Part shown: piece after piece, positions 9,702 to 18,905 of the stretch
Layout: each line of letters starts with the position of its first letter
Numbering within the stretch: position 1 is the stretch's first letter
NCBI GenBank assembly: GCA_019828565.1
Contig: JAHDYR010000007.1
Span: forward strand, 930,001-994,000
Source of the DNA: Carpediemonas membranifera
Lineage: Eukaryota > Fornicata
DNA: 64,000 nucleotides
Direction of reading: 5' to 3'
The notes under the pieces: generated by a model
Told to the model about the DNA's origin: nothing
The model's input: only the letters and a program-made list of their open reading frames with translations
Database searches by the model: none
Program-made: the position numbers and the translations under genes

Positions 9702-9894
9702 CAGCAGATAAACAATGCTGGAATGGGTATTTGAACAAGATGGGGGAGGAAATGGTCACGACGAGCTTCTTGAGTCTGCCAAACTGAGCATACAGGAACA
9801 ATGACATGCTGCGACAGGCACAACACCCGCGCCTTTCATTTCTTTCCAGGATCGACCAGATCGACTCAAAGTCGGGTCGTCAACGACGGCGAGA

Positions 9895-10839
9895 ATGGCG
9901 GATACTCCTCAGAAAGAGACTCCAGCCATTGAAACTGAGGCGGAGGCAGTAACTCATACGGAAGAAGAGAAATATGCCATGATTGAGCGTCAGTTCTCTT
10001 CGCAAGTGGAGAAACCAGCCCGCCCTCAGATTAGCAAGGAAATACTGAAGATCAAGCGCCCTGATCTCGAAGCCGAGGCGTATGAGGGCTTATACAACAT
10101 CTGGTATCACTCAAGGCCGGGCTTGGACAAGGAGAAGGACGCTGTGGTGAAGAACGAGTTCCGCTGTGACCCCGCCCGTGACGTTGGCCGAACCCAGGGC
10201 GACAAGCTCCGCCCGCCCATCCGCTTCTGTGTGTTCTTTGCCCGCGGCCAGTGCTGGCGCGGCGAGGCATGCGAGTACCTTCATCGCATCCCCGAGACGC
10301 ATCACCAGCGCCACATTCCTGAAACGAAGGATTGCTTTGGCCGGCCTAGGTTCGGATGGAACCCTTCTTCTGCTGCCAGACTGAAGGAGTGCCGCACCCT
10401 CCGCGTGTCGAACCTACCCTCGCATGAGCCGGGGCTGGATAAGCGACTGAGATACCATTTTGGTTTGTTCGGACAGTTAGTGCAGTTTAATTACATTTCA
10501 TCCATGAATGTGGCTTTTATAGAGTACAAGACCCGCGCCCAGGCCGAGTTCGCGAAGGAGGCGCTGACAGGCAACAACGTTGGAGGGTCTGAGGTTCTTC
10601 AGATAAGATACGCCATCGAGCCGAGCAAGAAGACACCCATTCACGAGCAGAACGCGGCCGAAGAGCTCAGGGCGGACATCATGGCCGCCATGCCGACCAA
10701 GGCGCTCGAAGCACCCGTGGAGGCACTGGAAGAGGCGGGAAATGCCGTCACGAAAGAGGTGCTTAAGGCGCACATTGCGGAGACGGGGGCAGTGAAGCAG
10801 ACCCGGAGGAGAGTCAAGCGAGTGACAGACGTCTTCTAG
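9895..10839 (+). CDS. CWC2: Pre-mRNA splicing factor CWC2/RBM22-like
   Basis: Spliceosome component of the NineTeen complex that contacts U6 snRNA and the intron in the catalytic core. The 314-residue product has the Torus region followed by a CCCH zinc finger, FCVFFARGQCWRGEACEYLH (about residues 105-124), then an RRM (about 165-240) with RTLRVSNLPS and MNVAFIEYKTRAQAEFAKEAL. Domain order matches yeast Cwc2 and human RBM22. A short Lys/Arg-rich tail ends the protein. Its presence agrees with the introns seen in neighbouring genes. Confidence 0.87.
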   Translation: MADTPQKETPAIETEAEAVTHTEEEKYAMIERQFSSQVEKPARPQISKEILKIKRPDLEAEAYEGLYNIWYHSRPGLDKEKDAVVKNEFRCDPARDVGRTQGDKLRPPIRFCVFFARGQCWRGEACEYLHRIPETHHQRHIPETKDCFGRPRFGWNPSSAARLKECRTLRVSNLPSHEPGLDKRLRYHFGLFGQLVQFNYISSMNVAFIEYKTRAQAEFAKEALTGNNVGGSEVLQIRYAIEPSKKTPIHEQNAAEELRADIMAAMPTKALEAPVEALEEAGNAVTKEVLKAHIAETGAVKQTRRRVKRVTDVF

Positions 10840-10958
10840 TCCTGTTCTCCTTACGGTGTTGTCAGTAGTCCTCCAGCTGAGAGTGAGCATCACATTGATG
10901 TATAGCAGGAACTATTAAGCATGGCATAGGTCCTCGGCGGCTGGGACCATGTTCATGC

Positions 10959-10978
10959 GCTCACGTAAATACGTAAAG
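10959..10978 (-). promoter_or_regulatory. Inverted TTTACGTGAGC-like promoter element
   Basis: GCTCACGTAAATACGTAAAG reads on the reverse strand as TTTACGTGAGC preceded by a second TTTACGT. The forward form occurs at 12868 and 48774, each shortly before a start codon. Here it lies about 20 bases before the ATG at 10996. Confidence 0.4.
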
Positions 10979-10995
10979 GGACTTGAAGACACAGG

Positions 10996-11502
10996 ATGGA
11001 CAAAGAAATACTGAGCGAGAGGATTATTCGAGTTTCAGAGACATCTATGGGTGGTATGGCTATGGTTGCACTGCTCAACGAGTTTGATAGGCTCTTTGCT
11101 GATTCTGGTTTGCCGTTTTCGCATCAACTTACCCATATGACAAGAAGGCCCTCTGTGAAGGCATATTGGCCGCTATTTCCGATGTACAGTCAGACGTATG
11201 CCACATTCCCTACTCTATTTATCACACAGCTGGCTGAATCGCTGAACAAGTTTGACGAAACCTCCATACAACAGCAAGTCCTCCTCCAGCAAGCTCACAC
11301 AGGATCTTTAGTGCCGTCAAGATGATCGAACGCGATGTAACCAAGACCAGTGAGCAGGTTTCCACCATCAATGACAGCATTGCTGGAGCAGGCCGGGACC
11401 TCTCGTACACGGCTGACCTGAGAGAGGCTCAGACCATGGCAGCTAACCTGGACAAGGCCGTGGATCTGCTGGGGAAGAAGATGGTCGGCGGACAGCGCTG
11501 AG
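10996..11502 (+). CDS. Unknown small protein, probably multi-exon
   Basis: I do not recognise this gene. The first frame (10996-11325) starts MDKEILSERIIRVSETSMGG but becomes unlike protein after about residue 40. A later frame, ending at 11502, is coding-like: KMIERDVTKTSEQVSTINDS, then LREAQTMAANLDKAVDLLGK. Between them GTATGCC...ATCACACAG (11196-11229, 34 nt) fits the local intron pattern and would be followed by LAESLNKFDETSIQQ. At least one further junction must exist on each side, and I could not place those without breaking the frame. The helical, charged C-terminus suggests a small coiled-coil subunit. Confidence 0.4.
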
Positions 11503-11586
11503 TGCTTTTATTTGCGCTTGTTGGATATATACTATATGCTCATGTAACTCTATAAATCGCGAAAAGAGCAAATCGCAACGATAATA

Positions 11587-12742
11587 ATGGCCACAGGAGA
11601 GCCAACTCTGCTTCATCTTGCAGACCATGAAGGCCATGTCTGCATTTCTGATAGTGAGGAGGGCCCATTCATGTTGACAGCTGATATTGACCTTCTTTCC
11701 GACTGCGAGACACCATTTGACGTCATGCGCGAGCTTCAAGACGTTGATGTGTTCAGCACAGTCTCAGCTATGCTTAAGACGTCGAGAAAGAAGTCCATTG
11801 TGCATTCATCTCTCACTACACTGCCCTTTAGCCCTGCAACCCTCCGGGACTGCTCCCTCTGGATGGAGCACATGCGTCACGCCACCGCTGGGATGATTGC
11901 ACTCAAGATGCCGGCCCTGTATCCCGTTGTCAAGGCCCTCAGCCTTGTAGGACTCGACAGCGTTGTCACGAAACCGAGCTCCCTCTTTACCACAAGACCA
12001 ACATGAATGTCCCAGATTATCCATTTACATAGATTACATGGCAGACCACCGCTCTGTATTAACCGAGGACACTATGCCATACCCTCACACTGACGCCCTA
12101 GACTTCGAGCTCGAGCTCTGCGCAGTGATCGTCAAGGAGATCAGAGACGCAACACCTGAGGACGCAGCCGCGGCAATCGGGGGCTTCATCCTCATGAATG
12201 ACTTCTCATGCCGAGACTCGCAGTTGCCTGAGATGCGGGCCGGCCTCGGCATTCCTGCCTCCAAGAACTGCGGCACGGCCCTGGCGAAGACTGTGGCTGT
12301 TGGTAAGCCTGGCGCAATCCCAGCTCTAATCGAGTCAGGTGCAGTTTATGGCCAAGTCGCAGTGAAGTCGGGGAGTGAGACAAGAGCGTATTCTGGCACG
12401 TCAGCCGGCATGACCTTTAGTGTTGCCGAGACTATCGCGTGCATCTCATCCCATTCCGTTTTGAGAGAAGGCGACGTCATTGGCCTCGGCACCATCCCTG
12501 GCTGCTCAGTCCTCGAGACCGACCGAGCCTGGCTCAAGGTCGGCGACGTCGTGGCCATGGAGACCAAGCCGTGTCTTGGCAGTTTAAGGAATGTTGTGGG
12601 TGATCGTGTAGCCGAGGTTGATTGGCGGTATGAGCCTCTGGCCAAGCAGGGGACGAGGCGGCACTTTATGGCTCTGGTGGTCATCCCGGCGATCATCAAC
12701 ATCATCCTGGCCCTTATTGCGTACAAGGTGATCTTTGGGTAA
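11587..12742 (+). CDS. Fumarylacetoacetate hydrolase family protein with C-terminal membrane anchor
   Basis: Two abutting frames make one protein. Part 1 (11587 to about 12000) holds the family lead-in LRDCSLWMEHMRHA and KPSSLF. Part 2 (from about 12050) holds the metal-site strand FELELCAVIVKE, the motif GFILMNDFSCRDSQ, and SGTSAGMTFSVAETIACISS with GDVIGLGTIPG. FAA-hydrolase proteins cleave or decarboxylate beta-dicarbonyl compounds at a divalent-metal site; the substrate here is unknown. The junction near 11980-12050 crosses all three frames, so a short intron or an indel is present but not placed. The last 25 or so residues are a hydrophobic helix ending KVIFG, an unusual tail-anchor-like addition. 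Confidence 0.75.
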
Positions 12743-12867
12743 AGTTTTGACGTTTTGGCCGTGTTCTGTGGCAACGAACGTCTGATACAGACAGTTGTCG
12801 ACGAAACAACGACTTGGGCAAGAGATCATTCCCATGTGCTGTCTGTCCCTTTATGCCGAGCCTCTAG

Positions 12868-12879
12868 CCTTTACGTGAG
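12868..12879 (+). promoter_or_regulatory. TTTACGTGAGC promoter-like element
   Basis: TTTACGTGAGC directly precedes the ATG at 12886. The identical undecamer occurs before the ABCF2 start (48774) and, inverted, before the gene at 10996. Confidence 0.4.
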
Positions 12880-12885
12880 CAATAA

Positions 12886-13644
12886 ATGGAGATGAGAAAG
12901 GAGATACGAGGGTGCGTTCGAAATCAGAAACAGCAAATGGACGAACCGTTGTATTCCTTCACGGATCCAGTGCAATCACGGCCTGGTATTCCCATATATC
13001 TTGGCGAATCATTACAATCCTCTCTCTCTGCAGAGCGCTTGGCTTTGCTTCTCCAACTTGACATTCTTGCCGGCGCCGGGCTTCAGGACACGCCGCGCTT
13101 TGCAAGAATACTAGCTGCGTTCAACAAGCCCGATTTTCAGCACCCTCTACCTTTTTCTCATCTGGCCGAACGCATTGCCCGTTCACCCATGGCTGATCGG
13201 CCTCCGCTCACATACAGGGGTATGCATCCACCCACACGCTCACATAGGACTAGTACTAGCCCAAAGCCACTGCAACGCCTGCGTGAGGATAACCAGCCTG
13301 CTCCGGGCCGACCTGACAAAGCCCAGCCACAAATACATCCCCTACCTCCTCGCTCAGCTCTTCGTACGTGCTTCACTGACCCTGACATGCTTACACAGTC
13401 CATACTCGGCAACATGGGGAACGGCGTCCAGGTCTACCGTGATCGGGTGCAGTCGAAATTTGACGAGATCAAAGCAAAGGCTAACCGGAAAGCGAAGGAC
13501 GCTGAGACTTGCCAGCTCAGCGAGGAGCAGCGGAAGTGGATCGAGAACCTACTTCGGGAGATGGATGTACTATGCCGGGCAAGACTGATGTCCACAAAGG
13601 AGTATTATCCGATCTTACGGGACTCGGCGCAAACAGTGGAATGA
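12886..13644 (+). CDS. Unknown protein with two short introns
   Basis: The reading frame runs through the whole span, but the middle third is not protein-like unless two introns are removed: 13220-13247 (28 nt, GTATGC...CACATAG) and 13364-13398 (35 nt, GTACGT...TTACACAG). The spliced 231-residue product then reads PPLTYRGLVLAQSHCNACVR across the first junction and YLLAQLFSILGNMGNGVQVY across the second. The N-terminal half has ERLALLLQLDILAGAG; the C-terminal half is a charged helix (KFDEIKAKANRKAKDAE, then RKWIENLLREMDVLCRA). An ATG at 12937 could also start it. No family recognised. It is a good internal test of the intron rule. Confidence 0.65.
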   Translation: MEMRKEIRGCVRNQKQQMDEPLYSFTDPVQSRPGIPIYLGESLQSSLSAERLALLLQLDILAGAGLQDTPRFARILAAFNKPDFQHPLPFSHLAERIARSPMADRPPLTYRGMHPPTRSHRTSTSPKPLQRLREDNQPAPGRPDKAQPQIHPLPPRSALRTCFTDPDMLTQSILGNMGNGVQVYRDRVQSKFDEIKAKANRKAKDAETCQLSEEQRKWIENLLREMDVLCRARLMSTKEYYPILRDSAQTVE

Positions 13645-13792
13645 GTGGCGCGGAGGCTGAAATGTAAACTTTTGTCGTATTCAGGTTGTGGAGATGAGTC
13701 TGGTGTCAGGCGGTTGGCATTGTGCTGTGACCATTTGCCGACTGTCCGGGTATCCTGCGCGAAAATATTGTCGATTTTTGGTAGTAATCCCT

Positions 13793-14758
13793 ATGCAAGC
13801 ACTACAGGATGAGTTTGAGCGTGTTCAGGCTCTTACAATGCAATATATTCGGCCTAGAGATGAGAAATTGCTGAAATTTGCCGAGATTGCTCGCCAGCAC
13901 GAGCCATTGGGCGACATTGAGCTTCCAATCTCTCTTTCACAGCTTGATCGGGACTCATTCGTCGCACATACGCCACAACTAGACACTGCTAGTGAGCACT
14001 CTCACTGTGAGAGCAGCGTTGTGTCTCTTTCGCCATCCCCAGCCGTCCCGAAGCTCGAACTCGTCGAGGCCTGCCTCTCCCCCATCCCACACGCCGTGAT
14101 CGCAGAAACCTCCTTCCGTAATGCATGTGTTGGCACTCAGCCGGCAGATAAGCTCGATGTAGCCATCAACACCTCCGTGGTTGAGGAGACTGCCCCCATT
14201 CTCACAGATGTCGGCACCGGAACCTCCATTGTCCAGACAAGATCGGCCGCTGTTAGCCCTGTTGCAGGCCCTGAGCTGGCAGACATCGCGCTCAGCCCCA
14301 TCCCAGTCGCCAAGCCGAGCCCCGTTCGCCTCGGCTCGGGCAAACAGAGGAAGCACCACCTCGGCGCCCTGAACATATTCAAGAGCAAGCACGCGTCTCC
14401 CGCAGCTGCTGAACGGACCCAACCCAACCCAACTCCTGAGACGGCCACTGCCACGAAGCCTCAGAAGATGACTCCCGCCGAGTCAACGCCTCAGCCACCC
14501 AAGACAAGAACGCCGGTTATACTCTCAGTCAAGACGCCCGAACAGACCAGCCCCGGCCTGCTGGACGAGATGGACGGCGCGTGGGACGCAACACCCAACC
14601 TGCTCCGGCAGCTCAAGACACAGCAGACTCTGGACACGGAGAGGATCTTCCCCAGCAGGTATGGGATACCCAAGAAGGTGTCGGACTTGTTCGGCAGGCC
14701 CGAGTCACACACACTGGACGGCAGGAGACGTACTCCTCGGCCTGGACTCAAGAGGTGA
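13793..14758 (+). CDS. Unknown Ser/Pro-rich protein with short N-terminal helix
   Basis: The likely start is the ATG at 13793 (MQALQDEFERVQALTMQYI), although the frame opens earlier. About 50 helical residues are followed by some 250 residues of low-complexity Ser/Pro/Thr/Ala sequence with the repeated themes LSPSPAVPKLELVEACLSPI and LSPIPVAKPSP. It ends with a basic tail (GRRRTPRPGLKR). The SPxP sites look like possible proline-directed kinase targets. The tract EMDGAWDATPNLLRQLKTQQ near residue 260 may be a short linear motif. No family recognised. Confidence 0.55.
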   Translation: MQALQDEFERVQALTMQYIRPRDEKLLKFAEIARQHEPLGDIELPISLSQLDRDSFVAHTPQLDTASEHSHCESSVVSLSPSPAVPKLELVEACLSPIPHAVIAETSFRNACVGTQPADKLDVAINTSVVEETAPILTDVGTGTSIVQTRSAAVSPVAGPELADIALSPIPVAKPSPVRLGSGKQRKHHLGALNIFKSKHASPAAAERTQPNPTPETATATKPQKMTPAESTPQPPKTRTPVILSVKTPEQTSPGLLDEMDGAWDATPNLLRQLKTQQTLDTERIFPSRYGIPKKVSDLFGRPESHTLDGRRRTPRPGLKR

Positions 14759-15246
14759 GTGTGGTGCAGCGGGTCGCCCTGCATGATGAAATTTGAAAAT
14801 TAGTGTTGCCACAGATTTAAAACGAGCAATTTATTTACAGGCGCGCGAGAGTTCCCACTGAGTGGAGATAATGCTGAAGAAACGCGTGCGGGTCTCGAAA
14901 AAGACACCATGAGGTGGACCAAGTTGAGCAGCAAGATGATGCGGGGGTGGGGCCGTGACCCGGCGCGGGTCTTGCTGCCTGTTTAGTACCTTTAGAAAGA
15001 CAGTTGGGCACTCAGTTTAAATACTTATGGAAACAATTTAAAAATTGGCATGCCTGATTCACCGATATCTCTAATCAAATCGATCAGCAACAGCATTCAG
15101 ACAATATCCGACTCGGGCATATGCCCAACCGGGCATTCCTTAGACCTCATGGACTCGCATTCTCATCTTTGGAAGAAGATCGTAAGGTAGATCCGATCCG
15201 ATTCCCCCAGATCCGTCACGAGGCGTAAAGTGCTCGCACTCGAAAC
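14759..15246. other. Gene-free stretch before DET1
   Basis: No convincing frame or RNA gene. The first half is AT-richer with TTTAAA patches. GTGAGT follows the end of the previous gene (14754), but no acceptor at the usual 28-35 nt distance gives an open frame. Confidence 0.4.
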
Positions 15247-17496
15247 ATGAGATCTCGCTCGTTATTCCGAGCTGTGCATCTCAATAGCCTCAAACCACCA
15301 CAACGAGGCTTACCAAATTGTTCGACAGTGCAGAGGAAGCTAGCACAGCACTTTCCACCGTCTAGTAGTATCATCCATGTTCCCACAAACAATGTAATGT
15401 TCAAGGCCTTCAGTCCTTGTGGGAGGTATGTGATTGCGTATTCTCTAACCCGTGAGGATGTCCTAGTGTACCGTTTCCTCGGCACCTCGAGACCCGACTC
15501 CGTCTCGAGAGAGGATCTCCGCTTCAGCGACATGTTCAGGCTTGAGTACACCAAGTGCTTCGTTGGCGAAGGGTGTTTGCTCCGAAAGGACTTTCTTATT
15601 TTTTCCCCGGACTACGAGTTCTTTGTGATTGCTTCAACGTCCCGATCGGCCCACCAGGGATCCAGCTCTGCCGACAACAACCTAGAGTGCCTGCCGTGCT
15701 TCAATACCATATGTTTCCGGATCATCAGGCTCCGAGATGGCCAACAGACAGACAAACTCCGCCTTAGAAACGACTATGTCCAGCTCACATTCAACGCAGG
15801 GGTCTCCCTCTACCACAACTTCTTCTCCATCCTATCGCTGCGCCACCAGGTCATCTCCATCTCCCAGCTCCACCGTGTGGGCGATATGGTGTACTTCAAG
15901 CCCCATGTGAAGATCCCCCTCACGACCGCAGCAATGCTGCAGGCGGCAGACCAGCCGTACCGCGCACCATCCCGCAGAGAAGTGTTTTCCGGCCTATTGC
16001 ACCAGATCATGGCATATCTCTACCGTCAGCTCCTAGCAGAACACGAGACCGCCTGTGCCCACACGGCCCAGCTAGACGGGCTCAGAGTGGTCGTGGACGG
16101 TGAGGCGGGTCAGTTCCAACCCGACCGCGGCATGAGCGAGCTCTTCTCCGTCTTTCACCGCAATAGTGCGAGATTTCGTCGGTTGGTCATGTCGAAAGTC
16201 CAGCAGATCTCATATCGCCATATATTGGTCAGGATCACAGCAATCAAGGATCTGAGAGACAGGGTTGCTTTGAGGAAAGACAGGAATGGCTCACTGTCAA
16301 TGTTGTTGCTGTACGACTTTCGCAAAGGCGCGATAACAGGACTGTACAACGTCAACCATCCATCTGCCGGGGCCTTCGTGTACATGCAGCACGAGTGTCT
16401 ACTGGCGTCTCTCGCGGTGCACTACCACTCAAACTCGTTCACTGCGTACACTAAGGGCAAGGCCCCGATGACTTGCTCCCACCCGATCGCCCACACACTG
16501 CCCCTCAAGCCTGAGCGCCACCGCATATTCCAGCAGTGCACCACTGGGGAGCAGGTCGACCCTGTGCGGCTGGGTCGGCTGGTGGATATGTTCCCCGCGA
16601 GCCCGCAGACCGTACAGACGGGACCGTGGGTCGACCCGCACCTGTACGCCTTCGACGACGGCCAGTGGGGCGGCGTCATGCGCCCTTATCCATTGCCCCA
16701 GTCCGCAATCAACGTACTGCCTGTCCCCAGCGACGATGACGACGCCCTCCTCCGCCTCCCAGATAGGACCAAGTACGGCGGCCGTCCCCGCCCGCCCGCG
16801 GCGATGGACTCTCTGCCTGGCTTCTGGCTCCACCCAACGGGGGCCCCCAGCCCGGCCGACCTGCCCCGGACGATGGCAGAGGCCACCCGCAACACGCTGG
16901 TCTCCCGGTTCAAGGACGTCTCTGTGTCTTATGTGATGCACCCACACCTGCCTGTCGTCGTCTCCGTATTCCACCTGGGCCCCTTCCCCCTCTGCCAGTC
17001 GGTCAACTTTTATGCCGGGTGTGCCGTCAGGCCGGTAAGACCACACAAGCTCGGGTGGTACCGCCGGGAGACCGCCAATGGAGTGACTGCCGCGGTGGGG
17101 ACCAAGGCGCCAATCATGCGAACTCATAGGGCGGCGGTCACCCCAGCGCCGGCCTCCCCTTCCCAGGCAAGACTGGCCTACCGCCGCCTCGCCCCAGTCA
17201 GCCAGAGGGCGAGGTCATCCGAGGCTGCCGGACTAGTCTCACTCTTGGACGGCGGCCAGTCCGACGCCGAGCCCGTCAGTGACTCGAGCGACTCGGACGA
17301 GTCGGGCGTCGACCTCCTGGAGATTGAGAACGGAGAGAATCTCTTCTACGCCCAGGGTGCCCTCTCTGGCGGCGACTCTAGTGACTTTGAGCATGGCGAC
17401 CCTCGCCCCCTCGGGCCTCTCATCTCCCTGGCTCCAGCCACCCCGCCCCCGGATGCAGAGGTTGGTGAGACAATGTTTGTCCCTCATCTAGGGTAA
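15247..17496 (+). CDS. DET1: DET1 (de-etiolated 1) homologue
   Basis: DET1 is a WD-like adaptor of CUL4-DDB1 ubiquitin ligase complexes and represses transcription in plants and animals. Family blocks seen: MFKAFSPCGRYVIAYSLTRE near residue 50, LYHNFFSILSLRHQVISISQ near 195, the GLLHQIMAYLYRQLL segment near 250, and the diagnostic WVDPHLYAFDDGQWGGVMRP near 460, plus TKYGGRP. The gene has no intron. At 749 residues it is longer than typical DET1 (about 550), mainly from a C-terminal extension of roughly 130 residues ending in an acidic Ser/Asp-rich region. The next gene encodes a FAR1-type DNA-binding domain. Confidence 0.85.
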   Translation: MRSRSLFRAVHLNSLKPPQRGLPNCSTVQRKLAQHFPPSSSIIHVPTNNVMFKAFSPCGRYVIAYSLTREDVLVYRFLGTSRPDSVSREDLRFSDMFRLEYTKCFVGEGCLLRKDFLIFSPDYEFFVIASTSRSAHQGSSSADNNLECLPCFNTICFRIIRLRDGQQTDKLRLRNDYVQLTFNAGVSLYHNFFSILSLRHQVISISQLHRVGDMVYFKPHVKIPLTTAAMLQAADQPYRAPSRREVFSGLLHQIMAYLYRQLLAEHETACAHTAQLDGLRVVVDGEAGQFQPDRGMSELFSVFHRNSARFRRLVMSKVQQISYRHILVRITAIKDLRDRVALRKDRNGSLSMLLLYDFRKGAITGLYNVNHPSAGAFVYMQHECLLASLAVHYHSNSFTAYTKGKAPMTCSHPIAHTLPLKPERHRIFQQCTTGEQVDPVRLGRLVDMFPASPQTVQTGPWVDPHLYAFDDGQWGGVMRPYPLPQSAINVLPVPSDDDDALLRLPDRTKYGGRPRPPAAMDSLPGFWLHPTGAPSPADLPRTMAEATRNTLVSRFKDVSVSYVMHPHLPVVVSVFHLGPFPLCQSVNFYAGCAVRPVRPHKLGWYRRETANGVTAAVGTKAPIMRTHRAAVTPAPASPSQARLAYRRLAPVSQRARSSEAAGLVSLLDGGQSDAEPVSDSSDSDESGVDLLEIENGENLFYAQGALSGGDSSDFEHGDPRPLGPLISLAPATPPPDAEVGETMFVPHLG

Positions 17497-17823
17497 TCAT
17501 TTGATGACTTTAGCACGCTATTATGTTATTATCATTGCCAGCGTACTGTTTATACCCGTGGCAGTAAAGGACTTGGCGTTTTATAATTCGGGCTGGGAGC
17601 GCAGACTCAGGGACGCCATCGCCCAGTGACGGGGGGTTGACAGCCTAAGCCTTCTTTACATGAACCCCCAGTAAACATCTAAATCTTAAGACGTGAGTAG
17701 GAGGGTGACAGGGCAGTGTTGCGCAGTATAAACACATTGTTCGACCCTTCATTAGCACAGGGACTGAAGCATTAAAGTGCGGATTGAGCCATGGAAGCCG
17801 GTCTACCATTTCTGGATTAATTC
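17497..17823. other. Intergenic stretch
   Basis: No frame with protein-like composition. A second CTTTACATGA-like stretch near 17653 resembles the TTTACGT element only weakly. Nothing else seen. Confidence 0.4.
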
Positions 17824-18679
17824 ATGGTTAATGGGCCTCCCGAAGCACGAATGCCTTTTCAGTCACGAAAAGCCGTCTTCTCCTTTGTCGAGTTATACGC
17901 AGAGTCTCAGGGTTTGCATTTTTCTAGCGTTCATTTCTTACTCTAGGATTCTCCGTGGTCAAATACAAGTTCACTGAGAGGAGTATAGCACTACGGTGTA
18001 GTGAGTTCCGCCCCAAGAAGTCGAAAAAGGCTGCTGCTGAGGATTCTAGTGCAAACCGAGGTCGACCGACCCACACGAAATGCGGCTGCAACAGCTGGAA
18101 AGTGAACGCTAACATCCAGGCCGACGGGACCTGGAAGATCTCCGACTCCATCTGCCTGGAGCACGAGAACCACACTCCGACGCCGCTCAAGGTCGACAAG
18201 CAAAAGCTCGAGGCACTCCAGAGCGCCACGCAGCCAGCCCTGGTCAGGCCAGTCACCATGCAGGATATGCCGCTGGTGGAGCTCCGCCGCCCCCCCCCCT
18301 GCCCGTGATTCCCCGAAGCATGGACGCCGAGGTCGTCCACAAGGCGCTGCGGTTCAACGCGCTGTGGGCCAAAGCCATGGCCGCGGCGGTGACTACATGC
18401 AAGTCGGGCGAGGACTTCAAGGCACTCGCGTCCTCGCTTGAGAAGTTCGCGTCCTCGATTCCCATGGCCGAGAAGGTCGCAGAGCCGTCAGATGCCCAGC
18501 GGGAGAACAGCACCGGCGCCCGTAAGCGGCGGGCGGTGGAAACCGAGTCACTCGGCATGGTCGACGGGCTGGGCTCAGAACTGGACGCCCTGGCCTACGG
18601 GATGGAGTTGGGGCCCGTGTCGCGGGTACCCACGGTGGCGCCGTTCCCCCTGCCCAACCCCAACCTGGAGTACGAGTGA
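17824..18679 (+). CDS. FAR1-type DNA-binding domain protein
   Basis: Exon 1 (17824-17911) encodes MPFQSRKAVFSFVELYAESQ. Removing the intron 17912-17946 (35 nt, GTTTGC...CTCTAG) joins it to GFSVVKYKFTERSIALRC, giving the full FAR1 domain: F.S...A..FV..YA...GF.V, then TKCGCNSWKVNA and CLEHENHTP, the Cys/His zinc-site pattern of FAR1/WRKY-GCM1 domains. No transposase catalytic domain follows, only about 130 residues with a helix (KALRFNALWAKAMAAAV). The frame changes at a 10-C run (18290-18299), so a C indel by sequencing or real frameshifting must be assumed to reach the stop at 18679. Role: probably a sequence-specific DNA-binding regulator or a domesticated MULE-type protein. Confidence 0.7.
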
Positions 18680-18905
18680 GCAGCTATTTATGGTACAGTA
18701 CAGTTCATTCATATGTAAACGGTTGACCCCTGACTTGACCGAGCTGTCTGCCTGCGATTTCATGGCTGAGGTTGTTCTTCTCACCCGAATGAATTGTTGC
18801 TCCTTGGTCTTCGCGAAGACGAGAACAGTGGCAGCATGCAGTTGTGTCTCCGAAGCTTCAACAGTCCCAACAGTCCATGAGCATAGTCATTCCAGAGTGC
18901 AGTTT

